Positions 1 to 9,956 of a stretch of DNA of 64,000 nt are shown piece by piece. The stretch lies in the NCBI RefSeq assembly GCF_003464595.1, contig NZ_QRZF01000006.1, positions 1 through 64,000 of the forward strand, read 5' to 3'. A program made the translations under genes and the position numbers. The notes below the pieces were generated by a model. The model was not told where the DNA came from, ran no database searches, and saw only the letters and a program-made list of their open reading frames with translations. How positions within the stretch are numbered: the first letter of the stretch is position 1; the number at the start of each line of letters is the position of its first letter. The stretch is from Bacteroides intestinalis (GTDB lineage Bacteria > Bacteroidota > Bacteroidia > Bacteroidales > Bacteroidaceae).

Positions 1-63
1 GCTAATATACTAAAAATATTAGGTGTGTTTGCGGAGAATCAGATAAATTAAAAACAAAAAAAC

Positions 64-1131
64 ATGAAAAAGAAAATGATTTTAGTGTCTTTGTTAACAA
101 TCGTTATAGGATACGCATGCCAAAATGAGTTTATCGAAAATGAAGAATCGGTTGATAAGGTATTAACCCGTTCTCTAAATGAGGATCTAAGTGTCGCTTC
201 GGCTAAACATTTTTTTGAGACTAATATCCATGCACTAAAATTACCTGATTTTAAAACTAAAGTTGACAGTGTTAATGATAAAGAATATATGGATCATTAC
301 TCTAAACACTCAAAAGAAGTTTCAATGACGCATTCTTCACTTCCTGATTTAAAAAAGGCCAATGTAAGATTAGAATGGGATAAAAGTAGTGTTTGGAGTG
401 ATGAATACGCCTCTTATGTTGAAATACCGATGAATGCTGGAGGACAGATTTATGCATTAAAAAAAATAAAAAAGGGAACAGATGAATTAAAGCATGAACG
501 TACTAAAGCGAATTTTAAATTTGTTTTTCGAAAGACTCATGGATATAATGAACCTGTCTGTGAAATTGTAACTATTATTGGTCATAAGGATTACTTAAGG
601 AGAAATAAAGCTAAAATAAGTGTTTTAAAATACAATATGGAGGGTAGCGATTTTTCCGGTTATATCTTTCATTCTGATATAAATGGGAAACCAAAGAAAG
701 CTTATGTATATGAAAATGGAAAAATAACTTCTGTTCTTCGTGTAGCAAAAGTACCAACTCCTGCTTCAACATCAAATGCAATTTCTATTTCCCTGTTTGA
801 TATGGGAATGAATATGTCATCATATTCATTAGATTGGGAAGTTTGTAGTATGTGTGGTAAAGAACATGAATGGTGGGAAGAATGTGAATTATTCTGTCCT
901 GATTGTGGTGCGATGGATCCTGAAACCTGTACCTGTTTCTGCCCAAGGTGCGGATTTAGAGAATGTGTATGCTATCCTATTTGTGAAAAATGTGGTTACG
1001 TTATAGAAGCTTGTATTTGTTGTCCAGTATGTGGACCCAACTATATCTCTTGTCCAACATGTCATAGATGTGCTGTTCACTGTGAGTGCTGTAAGATATG
1101 TTTAAATAACCCTTGTGAATGTCCAAAATAA
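64..1131 (+). CDS. Cysteine-rich lipoprotein of unknown function
   Basis: I do not recognise this 355-residue protein. It starts with a short signal peptide and a lipobox ending at Cys19 (IGYAC), so it should be lipid-anchored in the envelope. Residues about 20-90 are a polar linker. Residues about 95-235 are beta-rich with no motif I can place. Residues 260-355 carry 26 cysteines in about six loose repeats of the form CPxCG-x(3-6)-CxC, resembling stacked zinc knuckles or ribbons. Tight CxxC clusters are unusual on an exported protein, where disulfides compete with metal binding. The gene is AT-rich compared with the CAZyme genes downstream. The next gene on the same strand lies behind a strong hairpin, so it is probably transcribed separately. 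Confidence 0.8.
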   Translation: MKKKMILVSLLTIVIGYACQNEFIENEESVDKVLTRSLNEDLSVASAKHFFETNIHALKLPDFKTKVDSVNDKEYMDHYSKHSKEVSMTHSSLPDLKKANVRLEWDKSSVWSDEYASYVEIPMNAGGQIYALKKIKKGTDELKHERTKANFKFVFRKTHGYNEPVCEIVTIIGHKDYLRRNKAKISVLKYNMEGSDFSGYIFHSDINGKPKKAYVYENGKITSVLRVAKVPTPASTSNAISISLFDMGMNMSSYSLDWEVCSMCGKEHEWWEECELFCPDCGAMDPETCTCFCPRCGFRECVCYPICEKCGYVIEACICCPVCGPNYISCPTCHRCAVHCECCKICLNNPCECPK

Positions 1132-1171
1132 CAAAGTAATTTCAGCTATATAAAACCGCTTATTTTTCAAT

Positions 1172-1215
1172 ATCATGAAGAATCTTTCTTTTTTTTATAA
1201 AAGATTCTTCATGAT
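1172..1215 (+). terminator. Strong intergenic hairpin, probable terminator
   Basis: Perfect 16-bp inverted repeat (ATCATGAAGAATCTTT at 1172-1187 and its complement at 1200-1215) with a T-rich 12-nt loop. It lies 41 bp after the cysteine-rich lipoprotein stop codon. No U-tract follows the stem on the plus strand, so it may act as a 3' stabiliser or termination aid rather than a textbook terminator. Confidence 0.6.
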
Positions 1216-1274
1216 AACTTTAATATCGTAGTATTTAATGAGGCTTTTGCTTATCTTTATAAAAACTATATATT

Positions 1275-4031
1275 ATGAGATGCTTTTTAATTATATGCAT
1301 TCTATTAGGTAGCTCAATTCTACCCATTTTCTCTCAAAAAAAAGTTGTGCTATATCAGGAGAAAGCCTATCTCCACACCGACAAGCCTTTCTACTTGATT
1401 GGCGATACCATTTGGCTGAAAGGTTATCTTGTAGATGCACAAACGCATAAAGAAAGTGATGCACAAAGTCGCTTTTTATATATCGAACTCATAAACCGGA
1501 AGAATAAGGTAATTCAGCGTAAAAAAATAAAAGAAGAAAACGGGCATTTCTCTAATTTCATTCCTTTAGAAAAAGATATTGAAGAGGCCGATTATCAGAT
1601 TCGCGCTTACACCAATTTCATGAGAAATCAAGGAGAGGAGTTCTTCTTTACCAAACAGATTCCCGTATATGCCAATACCTCTTCGTTACTTACTGCGAAC
1701 ATCGAATATGATTCGGATGAAACCGATGGGAAATATGCCGTTATCACCCTGTTGCGTAAAGACGGCACTCCCTATGCAGGTTCTCGTGTCGAGTACATGA
1801 TTCGCACGAAAGAGTATAAGAATCGCTTTCGCCGTGTGAGAACAAATGCCGATGGACAAATACGCTTTAAGCTGCCCGACCGGGAGAAAGGCGTGGAACC
1901 TTATGTCTACCTTTCTCTATACGAGAAAGAATATGTACACCGCAAGCGCATCTTCCTGCCGCAGGATTATGAATATACAGTTGGCTTCTATCCGGAAGGA
2001 GGGCATTTACTAGCAGGAGTACAACAGCAGGTTGCCTTTAAAGCAGAAACTTCGACCGGGGAAATAATAAATGTAGAGGGATATGTATTAAATCAACGAA
2101 AAGATACATTGGTCACACTCAATAGCGAGTATGCCGGCATAGGCTCCTTTACGGTTCAAGCCGATGAAGCAGATACACTGTATGCTTTTGTGAAAGATAA
2201 GCTTGGATATGAGCGGAGTTTCACTCTACCTAAAGCTTCCACCACCCATATTTCTCTCGCCATACATCAGGATCCCACTTCTGTACACTACTGTATACTC
2301 ACTCCTTTGGATAGAGAACTGAATGAGGACTTCGGTTTATTGGTGCATACACGTGGCAAGATCCTCTTGAATCGTGTCGTATCTCGCGAACAATTATCCG
2401 ACAGTATCCCTCTCGATTCGTTTCCCGAAGGAATTGCCCACTTCACACTATTCAACCGTGATACGACAGTGGTGAGCGAACGTCTTGTCTTTGTCAGGAA
2501 GCCTGCCGCTGTGTTTCAGTTAGCGGTTTCTGGTACTCCGGCCGACAGTCGCCAACCTGTAAAAATGGGGTTACGCATTTTGGATAATCAACATAGGCCG
2601 GTTCAGGGAAATTTCTCTTTGAGTATAACCGACGATTTCGCCGTGAATATGGATGCTACAACCAACCATGTGGTCAGTGAACTATTGCTGAATTCTGATT
2701 TAAAAGGTAATGTCTTTTCTCCCGCTTACTATTTTTCTTCTTGTACTCCGACCATCGAAAAGCATTTGAACCAACTTATGCTGACACACGGCTGGCGTAG
2801 ATATGATGTGAGTACAAATTTGAGAGAAGCGAAATATAAATATGAAGTTGAGAAAACTCAGCAAATCTGCGGATATGTTGAAAGTCATTTTGATAAGAAA
2901 AGATTGTCTCATTTTGCACTGCTTGTGAGTACTTCTCAAAAAGCTTTCAAACAAATTGTTGTTTCCAATGAGAAAGGAGAGTTTTCTTTTACCCATAATT
3001 TTCAGCAGGTCAAGGATCGTTTGACAGAGTTCCTGATTAACGGTGCTGGGAAGAAACCCAAATGGCGATATGGCATTTACATGAATGAAACGGAATATCC
3101 TAGTACTCACCACTTACACTGGCAAAAAGAAGAAATACCTTTGAAAAGTAGAGCTTTCATTAAAAGTGTGCGCGAAGATTATACTCTTGTAAATGGAGAA
3201 AAAATATACCGACTGCCGGAAGTGGAGGTCACCGCTTTACAATTGCCGGACGGGTGGGTCTCATATAAGGTGGTTGAACCGGAGAAGATAGAACAGATAA
3301 ATGAAAAGACGGCTTTGGATTTATTGAAGAGAACTCCTAACATTATGGTTCATTCCGGAGTTAGAAATAGTGTTAACCAAATGTTTGTATTAGTTCCAAA
3401 CAGAAACTTCAACGAAAAAAGTTCTTACAGCAAAATATCTGGTTCTAATGGCGAAAGTCCGATATCAGGTTACTGGGAACGCTTCTGGAAAAGAGTACCC
3501 GTAATAGTTGATGGATATGAACTAAAGAATCTACAAGATCTGGAAAATCTGCGTGCCGAGGATGTGAAGTCTATAAATTTTGTACGAGATAAGGCAATGT
3601 ATATTGCAAACAGCGAGGATCATTATACTTGGGAAAATTATGAAGAAACAGAGGCTGTAACAATAGCCAATGCACCGAGAACTGGTGATGCACTACCTCT
3701 GATCGTTCAGCCCCAGAAAGTATATATAAGTACTTATCTCTCTAAAGGAATTATCGGTTCTTCTATTCCGAGCATTGCCCGCATAGGTTATTTATCCTAT
3801 GCCGAGAATGCAGAATTTTATGCTCCCCAATACCCTACCGAAGAAAGCCGTAAGATTATCAACTCTGATAAACGTACCACCATTCACTGGGAACCCAATA
3901 TCCGTCTGAATGAGAAAGGTGAAACAGGACTAAGTTTTTATACAGCAGATCGCCCTTCTACTTATACAGTAGTGATAGAAGGTATAACAGATGATGGGAA
4001 AGTCTGTCGGTATGTAAAGCAAATAAAATGA
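1275..4031 (+). CDS. Large secreted MG2-domain protein with C-terminal TonB-plug-like region
   Basis: A 918-residue exported protein with a signal peptide ending near FSQ (residues 1-21). Residues about 25-130 resemble a macroglobulin MG2 domain (KAYLHTDKPFYLIGDTIWLKG), followed by further beta-sandwich modules to about residue 600. Residues about 655-780 resemble the plug of a TonB-dependent receptor: an EVEVTA segment, the ALDLLKRTPNIMVHSG stretch, then PVIVDGYEL and a line ending DVKSINFVRDKAMY. No 22-strand barrel follows; the protein ends with about 130 residues of sandwich-like sequence. Related hybrids are common in Bacteroidetes, but I know no defined function. A role in envelope assembly or receptor docking is inference. 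It is convergent with the downstream lyase. Confidence 0.75.
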   Translation: MRCFLIICILLGSSILPIFSQKKVVLYQEKAYLHTDKPFYLIGDTIWLKGYLVDAQTHKESDAQSRFLYIELINRKNKVIQRKKIKEENGHFSNFIPLEKDIEEADYQIRAYTNFMRNQGEEFFFTKQIPVYANTSSLLTANIEYDSDETDGKYAVITLLRKDGTPYAGSRVEYMIRTKEYKNRFRRVRTNADGQIRFKLPDREKGVEPYVYLSLYEKEYVHRKRIFLPQDYEYTVGFYPEGGHLLAGVQQQVAFKAETSTGEIINVEGYVLNQRKDTLVTLNSEYAGIGSFTVQADEADTLYAFVKDKLGYERSFTLPKASTTHISLAIHQDPTSVHYCILTPLDRELNEDFGLLVHTRGKILLNRVVSREQLSDSIPLDSFPEGIAHFTLFNRDTTVVSERLVFVRKPAAVFQLAVSGTPADSRQPVKMGLRILDNQHRPVQGNFSLSITDDFAVNMDATTNHVVSELLLNSDLKGNVFSPAYYFSSCTPTIEKHLNQLMLTHGWRRYDVSTNLREAKYKYEVEKTQQICGYVESHFDKKRLSHFALLVSTSQKAFKQIVVSNEKGEFSFTHNFQQVKDRLTEFLINGAGKKPKWRYGIYMNETEYPSTHHLHWQKEEIPLKSRAFIKSVREDYTLVNGEKIYRLPEVEVTALQLPDGWVSYKVVEPEKIEQINEKTALDLLKRTPNIMVHSGVRNSVNQMFVLVPNRNFNEKSSYSKISGSNGESPISGYWERFWKRVPVIVDGYELKNLQDLENLRAEDVKSINFVRDKAMYIANSEDHYTWENYEETEAVTIANAPRTGDALPLIVQPQKVYISTYLSKGIIGSSIPSIARIGYLSYAENAEFYAPQYPTEESRKIINSDKRTTIHWEPNIRLNEKGETGLSFYTADRPSTYTVVIEGITDDGKVCRYVKQIK

Positions 4032-4042
4032 GAAGAAATAAA

Positions 4043-4080
4043 CGATATTATACAAGTAATTTGTTACTTGTGTAATATCG
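4043..4080. terminator. Bidirectional hairpin between convergent genes
   Basis: A 17-bp inverted repeat with one mismatch (CGATATTATACAAGTAA, 4-nt loop TTTG, complementary arm 4064-4080). It sits 12 bp after the MG2/plug gene and 56 bp before the end of the opposing lyase gene, as expected for a shared terminator. Confidence 0.65.
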
Positions 4081-4135
4081 AAATACTATAACTATTCTCT
4101 AAGAGCACACTAAGGATAAAAGAGGTCGCACAGTT

Positions 4136-5251
4136 TTATTGAGCTGGAAAATCTGCACTGGTCAGAGATGCCCAAGGCATAAACGATTGGTTAACTGTTC
4201 CTTCCGGACGACTTTTCTGAATCATTTTATAGGTATAAGGCATATCCATTCCTTTGCGGTCATGATAATGATGGTAAGCGCGTTCCCAGGCAGGACATAT
4301 CTTTTCGCGTTGTTTGGGCGAGATCTCAGGTCCATAGACTGGTTTTCCAAACCAAGTGATATACTGTATATGAGGAACTTCTTCACCCGACATGTATTTA
4401 GCTGTATATTCAAATCCTTTATAGAGACGATTATCGAACGCCCCATATAAGTCTATTTTTTGGTTCCATGCTATCTCTGCGGCACAAGCAAGGAAAGCAA
4501 GCCCCATCTGTACATGCTGCTGATCACGTCCACTCTCTTGACATTGTCCGTTTTCATAAAAATAGTTTTTTATAGAGCCGTTACTATCACCATCTGTCAA
4601 CTGTTTGCATGCTTTTTCAAAAATATTTCGTCGATCAAGGAAGATACCGATACACATTATGGTTTGTCCGTTGGCAGCATCCCAATTGCCATTGTAACGA
4701 GGTGTCCAGTCTGTTATCACAGGATACCAAATATTGATTACCATATCTTCAAATGCTCTACGATCTTTGTCACTCCAGCCTTTGTAGGTATATTTGATGA
4801 TCTCGGCAGCATTGAGATACTTAATGCCTGCTGTACCCACTTTCAGTTGGCGATTGTGGTTGACGACCGATTCAAGGGTATTTGCCCAGGCATTAAAAAT
4901 TTCAATAGCCTTTTCCGCATAAGCTTCATTTCTTTCCACATACCATTGCAAAGCCATGGTGTAGGCGGCGGCTCCATCACGTACAAACTCTTTCCCGCCA
5001 TTATCGGGCTGATTATACGGGCCGTTATCCACAACTTTAAATGGAGTTGGTTTATAGTGGAGTGAGGAAATTTCTGAAGCCTTGAGCTGATCCCATGCTT
5101 CCTTCCAAGGCTCTTCACCTGCAAGGATTTTTGCTTTCATAAACTCGAGGTCAGAGGTCGTATGTAACATGCCGGGATGCACAAATTCTTGTCCGAAACA
5201 AACGGTACACACCAATACGTACAGGAGCGAGATAAAAGTTTTTTTTGTCAT
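4136..5251 (-). CDS. Alginate-lyase-family polysaccharide lyase (PL38-like)
   Basis: A 371-residue protein with a signal peptide (cleavage near CFGQ), predicted to act in the periplasm or at the cell surface. It has the helical-barrel look of the alginate lyase superfamily: an N-terminal HPGMLHTTSDLEFMK segment, then NWDAANGQT at mid-length and a GRDQQHVQMG helix, which in this fold supply the catalytic Asn, His and Tyr side chains. Length and motifs fit family PL38, whose known members cut alginate or glucuronan by beta-elimination. That family assignment is from memory. The gene lies 44 bp downstream of a beta-helix protein gene on the same strand, so the two are probably co-transcribed. 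Substrate is uncertain; a uronic-acid polymer is likely. Confidence 0.75.
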   Translation of the reverse strand: MTKKTFISLLYVLVCTVCFGQEFVHPGMLHTTSDLEFMKAKILAGEEPWKEAWDQLKASEISSLHYKPTPFKVVDNGPYNQPDNGGKEFVRDGAAAYTMALQWYVERNEAYAEKAIEIFNAWANTLESVVNHNRQLKVGTAGIKYLNAAEIIKYTYKGWSDKDRRAFEDMVINIWYPVITDWTPRYNGNWDAANGQTIMCIGIFLDRRNIFEKACKQLTDGDSNGSIKNYFYENGQCQESGRDQQHVQMGLAFLACAAEIAWNQKIDLYGAFDNRLYKGFEYTAKYMSGEEVPHIQYITWFGKPVYGPEISPKQREKICPAWERAYHHYHDRKGMDMPYTYKMIQKSRPEGTVNQSFMPWASLTSADFPAQ

Positions 5252-5295
5252 AACAATTAGTAGATTTATTTTTGATATTCAGGAGCATAATCAAA

Positions 5296-7167
5296 TCACT
5301 TTCCGGTGGTTCTGATAAGAACTTTCTGACTGTAAGCTTTCCGGCCGGCCTCTTCCACACGAACTATGTAAAAGTCATCGTTCAATGCCATACTTTCCAC
5401 CCAGTTATTAGTAGAAGATTTAAGCGTCTGCACCATACTTCCGTTCGTTGTATAAATAGATATCAATGCATCTTTTTGTGATTTTACTCTCACACGGTTT
5501 ATCTCTACAATGATATGCGGGGTATTTTCTCTATTTACTTCAGGCATTAACCCCGTAGATATACCTCTGGCTTCTCTTTGAGCTTCATAAAGTGATGCCG
5601 GTTGCAGATTCTTACGATTCTGCCCTTCGATATATCCATCCATATATTCACTCATCGTATTGCGATACCGTCGTATCGTCTTTGCCGTACAACCGATAGC
5701 ATAGTTCTGCCCTGTAGGTACTTTGTCCAGATAAATAGCACCTCCCTGTACATCGCAATTCCAAAAGACACTGTTAGTGCCTCCCCAGCCATGACCACTT
5801 CCCATGTTATCACGTAAGTACATGCCGATTTTACCGGCATTTGATTTTATGGTTCCCAATTCTTTCCAATTGTCAAACAGAATACCTTGTGACCATAAAC
5901 GGTGTCCCTCTGCCTGTGCAAGAGAAAGCTCCGAACGGAAATTTAACACCACAATACCGCTGGTAGTGGCGCAACCGTTAGAGATATAGTGATGACGTCC
6001 GTTGCGGGCATAACAGTTCTTAAGTAAGATCAGTTGTGAACGATGGTAGTTCTCAAAGTTATAATATGTACCTCCGGTGCAAAGTCCTGAAGGATCAATT
6101 GCATAACAATCTTCGATTGTGCTTCGCGTAGTCGATGTTGTTTTGATACCTGCATGAACGAATCCTGACATCGAAACACCTTTTACCCATGAATTTTCCA
6201 AAGAACTCATATAGATACAGTTCTGATCGACATTGGCCGTCGAATTTTCCGGGCTTCTTTCCAAAGAGATATGCAGGTTTTCAATACCTACATTGTGACG
6301 AACAGTACCCGGATTCTCAATCTTATAAATATAAGCTTGTGCATATTGCTGATCGAGTGAATAGAAAACAGGTGCATCCACTTCAATTCTATTTCCTTCT
6401 ACATTGTTCACATAACGGTGATAGGAAATATCAATATCTTTAATCTTCCATTTCATACTTTCATCTGTATTCCGTTTTGTATTTCCACCATACCAGACTG
6501 CTTCCAGCCATTCCGTAGTAGTGGGATACTTTATACAGATTAAATCGCCAATCTGATAAGCACTTGCGTCAGTTACCTGAAATGAATAATCTCCCGGCAT
6601 TACCTTCCGGGTTGTAATATTTACCTGGTTGTTTCCTTTTCCATTGCCCCAGTTGTGTGCAGAAGAATTTCCCATTAAAATGAGTCGCTTTGCCTTCTCG
6701 GAAGCATTTCTACCATACAGGACGGTAGAATCATTCTCGGAAAAACAATTACCTTCACCGCGCAAGATAACTCCATCGTACGTCAAACTCAAGGTTCCAT
6801 CAATATTATATCGCCCAGCTTTCAATAGTACGACTCCCCGGATACCGTCAGCATTCAACTCATATTGTCCAACCTCATTAATCGCTTTTTGTACATGTTG
6901 CGTATTGTCAGCCTCTTTATCTTCCAGTGGACTAATAACGATGGTGCGTTCCGGCAAGTTGATTACAGGAACATCTTTTCCATTTTTATACCCTGCCTGG
7001 CTAAAATCGGGTATGACAAAACCATCTTTATCTTTCTGATAAGTCAGATTTCCGGTCTTATCCTGAGTTACGAGTTGTGATTGCCAGCTTTCTTGTGCCA
7101 TGAGCAAATTAGAACCAACGAATCCTGAGAATCCTATAAATAAGGATATAAGGTGTGCTTTCTTCAT
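5296..7167 (-). CDS. Secreted right-handed beta-helix protein (pectate-lyase superfamily, DUF4955-like)
   Basis: A 623-residue exported protein. After the signal peptide (cleavage near LLMAQ), residues about 60-130 match the pectate-lyase-superfamily entry (VQKAINEVGQY, GVVLLKAGRYNIDGTL, GVILRGEG). Beta-helix repeats follow to about residue 510 with many short Asn-rich turns. The last 75 residues form a beta-sandwich tail resembling a type A sorting domain (ISIYTTNGSMVQTL, FYIVRVEEAGRKAYSQKVLI). The first 120 residues are clearly related to those of the divergent gene starting at 7379. It sits upstream of the alginate-lyase-family gene. Activity could be lyase, hydrolase or epimerase; no catalytic residue can be assigned by eye. 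Confidence 0.75.
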   Translation of the reverse strand: MKKAHLISLFIGFSGFVGSNLLMAQESWQSQLVTQDKTGNLTYQKDKDGFVIPDFSQAGYKNGKDVPVINLPERTIVISPLEDKEADNTQHVQKAINEVGQYELNADGIRGVVLLKAGRYNIDGTLSLTYDGVILRGEGNCFSENDSTVLYGRNASEKAKRLILMGNSSAHNWGNGKGNNQVNITTRKVMPGDYSFQVTDASAYQIGDLICIKYPTTTEWLEAVWYGGNTKRNTDESMKWKIKDIDISYHRYVNNVEGNRIEVDAPVFYSLDQQYAQAYIYKIENPGTVRHNVGIENLHISLERSPENSTANVDQNCIYMSSLENSWVKGVSMSGFVHAGIKTTSTTRSTIEDCYAIDPSGLCTGGTYYNFENYHRSQLILLKNCYARNGRHHYISNGCATTSGIVVLNFRSELSLAQAEGHRLWSQGILFDNWKELGTIKSNAGKIGMYLRDNMGSGHGWGGTNSVFWNCDVQGGAIYLDKVPTGQNYAIGCTAKTIRRYRNTMSEYMDGYIEGQNRKNLQPASLYEAQREARGISTGLMPEVNRENTPHIIVEINRVRVKSQKDALISIYTTNGSMVQTLKSSTNNWVESMALNDDFYIVRVEEAGRKAYSQKVLIRTTGK

Positions 7168-7378
7168 ATTTATTAGTTTTTTATTTGTTTTACAAAGAAA
7201 CCCTTTCTTTAGCTACCCCCTTTATTGAGAAATCTCATTTTCTTGCAATTTTGTATCTTTCTATAGTGAAAAGATAAATTAGATCCTATTTCGTAAGTTT
7301 TTGAGACAATATATATAACGGGAATTCTTTTTTTCCCTTTTCTTTGCTATACTATTATTAATTCTATTGATAAAACAA

Positions 7379-9838
7379 ATGAAAAACATCTATTATCTAC
7401 TATGTCTTCTTTTTCCCTTGTCCGTTATGGGACAGGAGCTAACTGGTAAAAGCCAGTGGATTTATCCGGACGCTTCTGGAAAATTAGTATATAAAACAAC
7501 GAAAAAAGGTGATCGCATCATTGATTTTTCCCATGCTGGCTATAAAGGCGGTGGAGTTACATTACCTTATGTTCCGGCCAAGTTGACGGTACATCCTTTA
7601 GGTGAGAATGAGGATTGCACGGACTATATCCAAAAAGCTATTGATATGGTCTCTGCACTTCCCCAAGATGAAAATGGATTCCGGGGAGCTGTATTATTGG
7701 CACCCGGACGTTTTGTGTGCGAACGCACTATCCAGATTACGGTTGACGGTGTAGTTTTACGCGGTACCGGAAGTGACCCAAGTGGAAGTACCATTGTTAT
7801 GACTGGTGGGAAACACACAGCTATAGTTGTGAATAACAATCTTCGTCAGAGGGCAGGCAATCGTTTGGGAGAGACTTCTCCGGATGAGAAGAGCATAAAA
7901 GTCATTGACAAATATATTCCTGCCGGTTCCTATCATTTCACAGTGGAGGACGCTTCGGGACTTTCTGTTGGAGATAACATCGAAATACGTAAACCTGTGA
8001 CAGAGAAGTGGATTAAATATATGAAGATGCACGATCTGGTACGCGATGGAAAACCTCAGACTTGGATAAAGGCAGGAAGACTGTTGATTGCAGAACGGAC
8101 GATTGCAGGTATCGAGAAAAATACAATCACTTTGACAGTTCCATTAGTAGATTCTTATGATGCCCGGTTTACGGATGATAACACTACGGTGGTGATAGCC
8201 AATGATGTCCGGCGTATTCGTCAGTGCGGTGTGGAGAACCTCCGCATTGAATCGCCGGCGCAAGCAGTTAATCATGGAAAAGCCTTATATTACGCATTAA
8301 GAATAAATGGAGAAGATTGCTGGGCGAAGGATATCAATGCAATGGAAACCATGGAAAGCGTAGGTGTAGGAGGTCGGCGTATCACCCTGCAACAAATTAA
8401 TGTGGTAAGAAGGGCTCTACATCAGGGAGCCTCCAAACCAGCAGAATTTGCACCGAATGGAGGACAGATTTTACTAGACCGTTGCTCGGTTGCAGGCGAC
8501 AATATTTGGTTTGTGGCACTTGGCGGCGGACAAACAGGCCCTATTGTATTCCTTAATTGCAGCTTCAGAGGGAACGGACGCATAGAAGGACATCAACGCT
8601 GGAGCACTGGTTTACTACTTGATAATTGTGTATTGCCGGACGGGGGCATTGATTTCAAGAATCGCGGTTCTATGGGTTCCGGTCACGGTTGGGGCACTGC
8701 CTGGTCCGTTGCTTGGAACTGCGTAGCAAAAAGTTATGTGAACCAAATACCACCGGGAACCTGCAATTGGGTAATAGGTAGTAAAGGGGAAAGTACACCA
8801 CTACGCCGTCCTTTCAATCAATCGGGGCCGACATTGGCCGTTGGTATTTTCGATTCTCATAATACTCAGGTTGCCCCTCAAAGTCTTTATCTTGCACAAC
8901 TTAAGGAGCGTTTAGGCGAATCTGCCTTGCAAGCTATCGGATACGGACCTACTACCCAGTTACCTCCTCCCACTCCGTCCGACTATGCCTTTCAAGGAGG
9001 TATGCAGGCTTCTTCCGAATTGGTTGGAAGAGATTATAATGCCATACATGAATATATGCGCACTTTAGGATGGGACTACTCTGAACATCCTAATATATCG
9101 AAGAATGATCATTATGACGGAGTTCATTGTGAAGTAATATTCGATTCTACTTTGCAACAATACATATTTAAATTCACAAATCATGCCAGTGCTGAAGCTT
9201 TGGATAGTGACCGCGGCAGGTTATTGAGTGATCGTCAGCGAAACGAGATGAAAAGCCAGACCAACCGTAATTGGTACCACCTGAATGGAAACTGGAATGA
9301 ATGGCAACGGTTGGAGTGGAAATTCCGTATTCCGAAAGGCTTTCAACCCACTACCAAATTTTGCCACCTCCACCAACTAAAAGCGCAAGAGGGAAACAAT
9401 GGTGCACCACTCATCACCATCAGTACACGCTGTGATGAGAACGGTGATAATAAACGCGTACAAGTAATCCATACGGGAGATACAAGGACATCTGGTAAAG
9501 GAATTCTGATAGACGATCTCCCTCTTTCTGATTTTAAGGACGAATGGATACAGGTTGAGACAGAAATGCATTACACGCATCATGGCACGTTCCGCATCAA
9601 GCTCACCCGCATCAGCGATGGCAAAGTACTTGCCAATCAATCTTTTTCTGATGTAGATTTGTGGAGAAAAGGAGCAACGAACATCCGTAATAAATTTGGT
9701 ATCTATCGCAGTCTGGGGCGGAAGATGCAAAGTGCATCCGATCGTCCGGACAATGGCCTTAAAGATGAAAGTCTACAATTGGCAGATTTTAAAGTATATG
9801 AAGCACATACTAATCCGAACCCACAACCTCATGATTAA
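7379..9838 (+). CDS. Two-module secreted protein: beta-helix plus lyase-type jelly roll
   Basis: I start the protein at ATG 7379 (MKNIYYLLCLLF, signal peptide ending MGQ) rather than a TTG 12 bp upstream, giving 819 residues. Residues about 20-500 form a beta-helix related to the divergent neighbour (IDFSHAGYKGG, YIQKAIDMV, VVLRGTGS). Residues about 540-810 look like a concanavalin-type jelly roll as in heparin/alginate lyases: RNWYHLNGNWNEWQRLEWKF, FCHLHQLKAQEGNNGAPLI and a late KFGIYRSLG strand. The fusion suggests two activities, or one activity plus binding, on the same uronate-rich glycan. The N-terminal kinship with the gene at 5296-7167 points to a duplication followed by fusion. Exact lyase family is unknown. 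Confidence 0.75.
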   Translation: MKNIYYLLCLLFPLSVMGQELTGKSQWIYPDASGKLVYKTTKKGDRIIDFSHAGYKGGGVTLPYVPAKLTVHPLGENEDCTDYIQKAIDMVSALPQDENGFRGAVLLAPGRFVCERTIQITVDGVVLRGTGSDPSGSTIVMTGGKHTAIVVNNNLRQRAGNRLGETSPDEKSIKVIDKYIPAGSYHFTVEDASGLSVGDNIEIRKPVTEKWIKYMKMHDLVRDGKPQTWIKAGRLLIAERTIAGIEKNTITLTVPLVDSYDARFTDDNTTVVIANDVRRIRQCGVENLRIESPAQAVNHGKALYYALRINGEDCWAKDINAMETMESVGVGGRRITLQQINVVRRALHQGASKPAEFAPNGGQILLDRCSVAGDNIWFVALGGGQTGPIVFLNCSFRGNGRIEGHQRWSTGLLLDNCVLPDGGIDFKNRGSMGSGHGWGTAWSVAWNCVAKSYVNQIPPGTCNWVIGSKGESTPLRRPFNQSGPTLAVGIFDSHNTQVAPQSLYLAQLKERLGESALQAIGYGPTTQLPPPTPSDYAFQGGMQASSELVGRDYNAIHEYMRTLGWDYSEHPNISKNDHYDGVHCEVIFDSTLQQYIFKFTNHASAEALDSDRGRLLSDRQRNEMKSQTNRNWYHLNGNWNEWQRLEWKFRIPKGFQPTTKFCHLHQLKAQEGNNGAPLITISTRCDENGDNKRVQVIHTGDTRTSGKGILIDDLPLSDFKDEWIQVETEMHYTHHGTFRIKLTRISDGKVLANQSFSDVDLWRKGATNIRNKFGIYRSLGRKMQSASDRPDNGLKDESLQLADFKVYEAHTNPNPQPHD

Positions 9839-9956
9839 TTTGTCGCTTTGACATTTTGTATTTTCAATCACTGTACGTTTGTATTCTTTCGGCCTTCCTG
9901 CCATAAGTTCAAGAAGAATGCACGGAAACAGGATTAGATAAATTCAAAAAGAAAGT

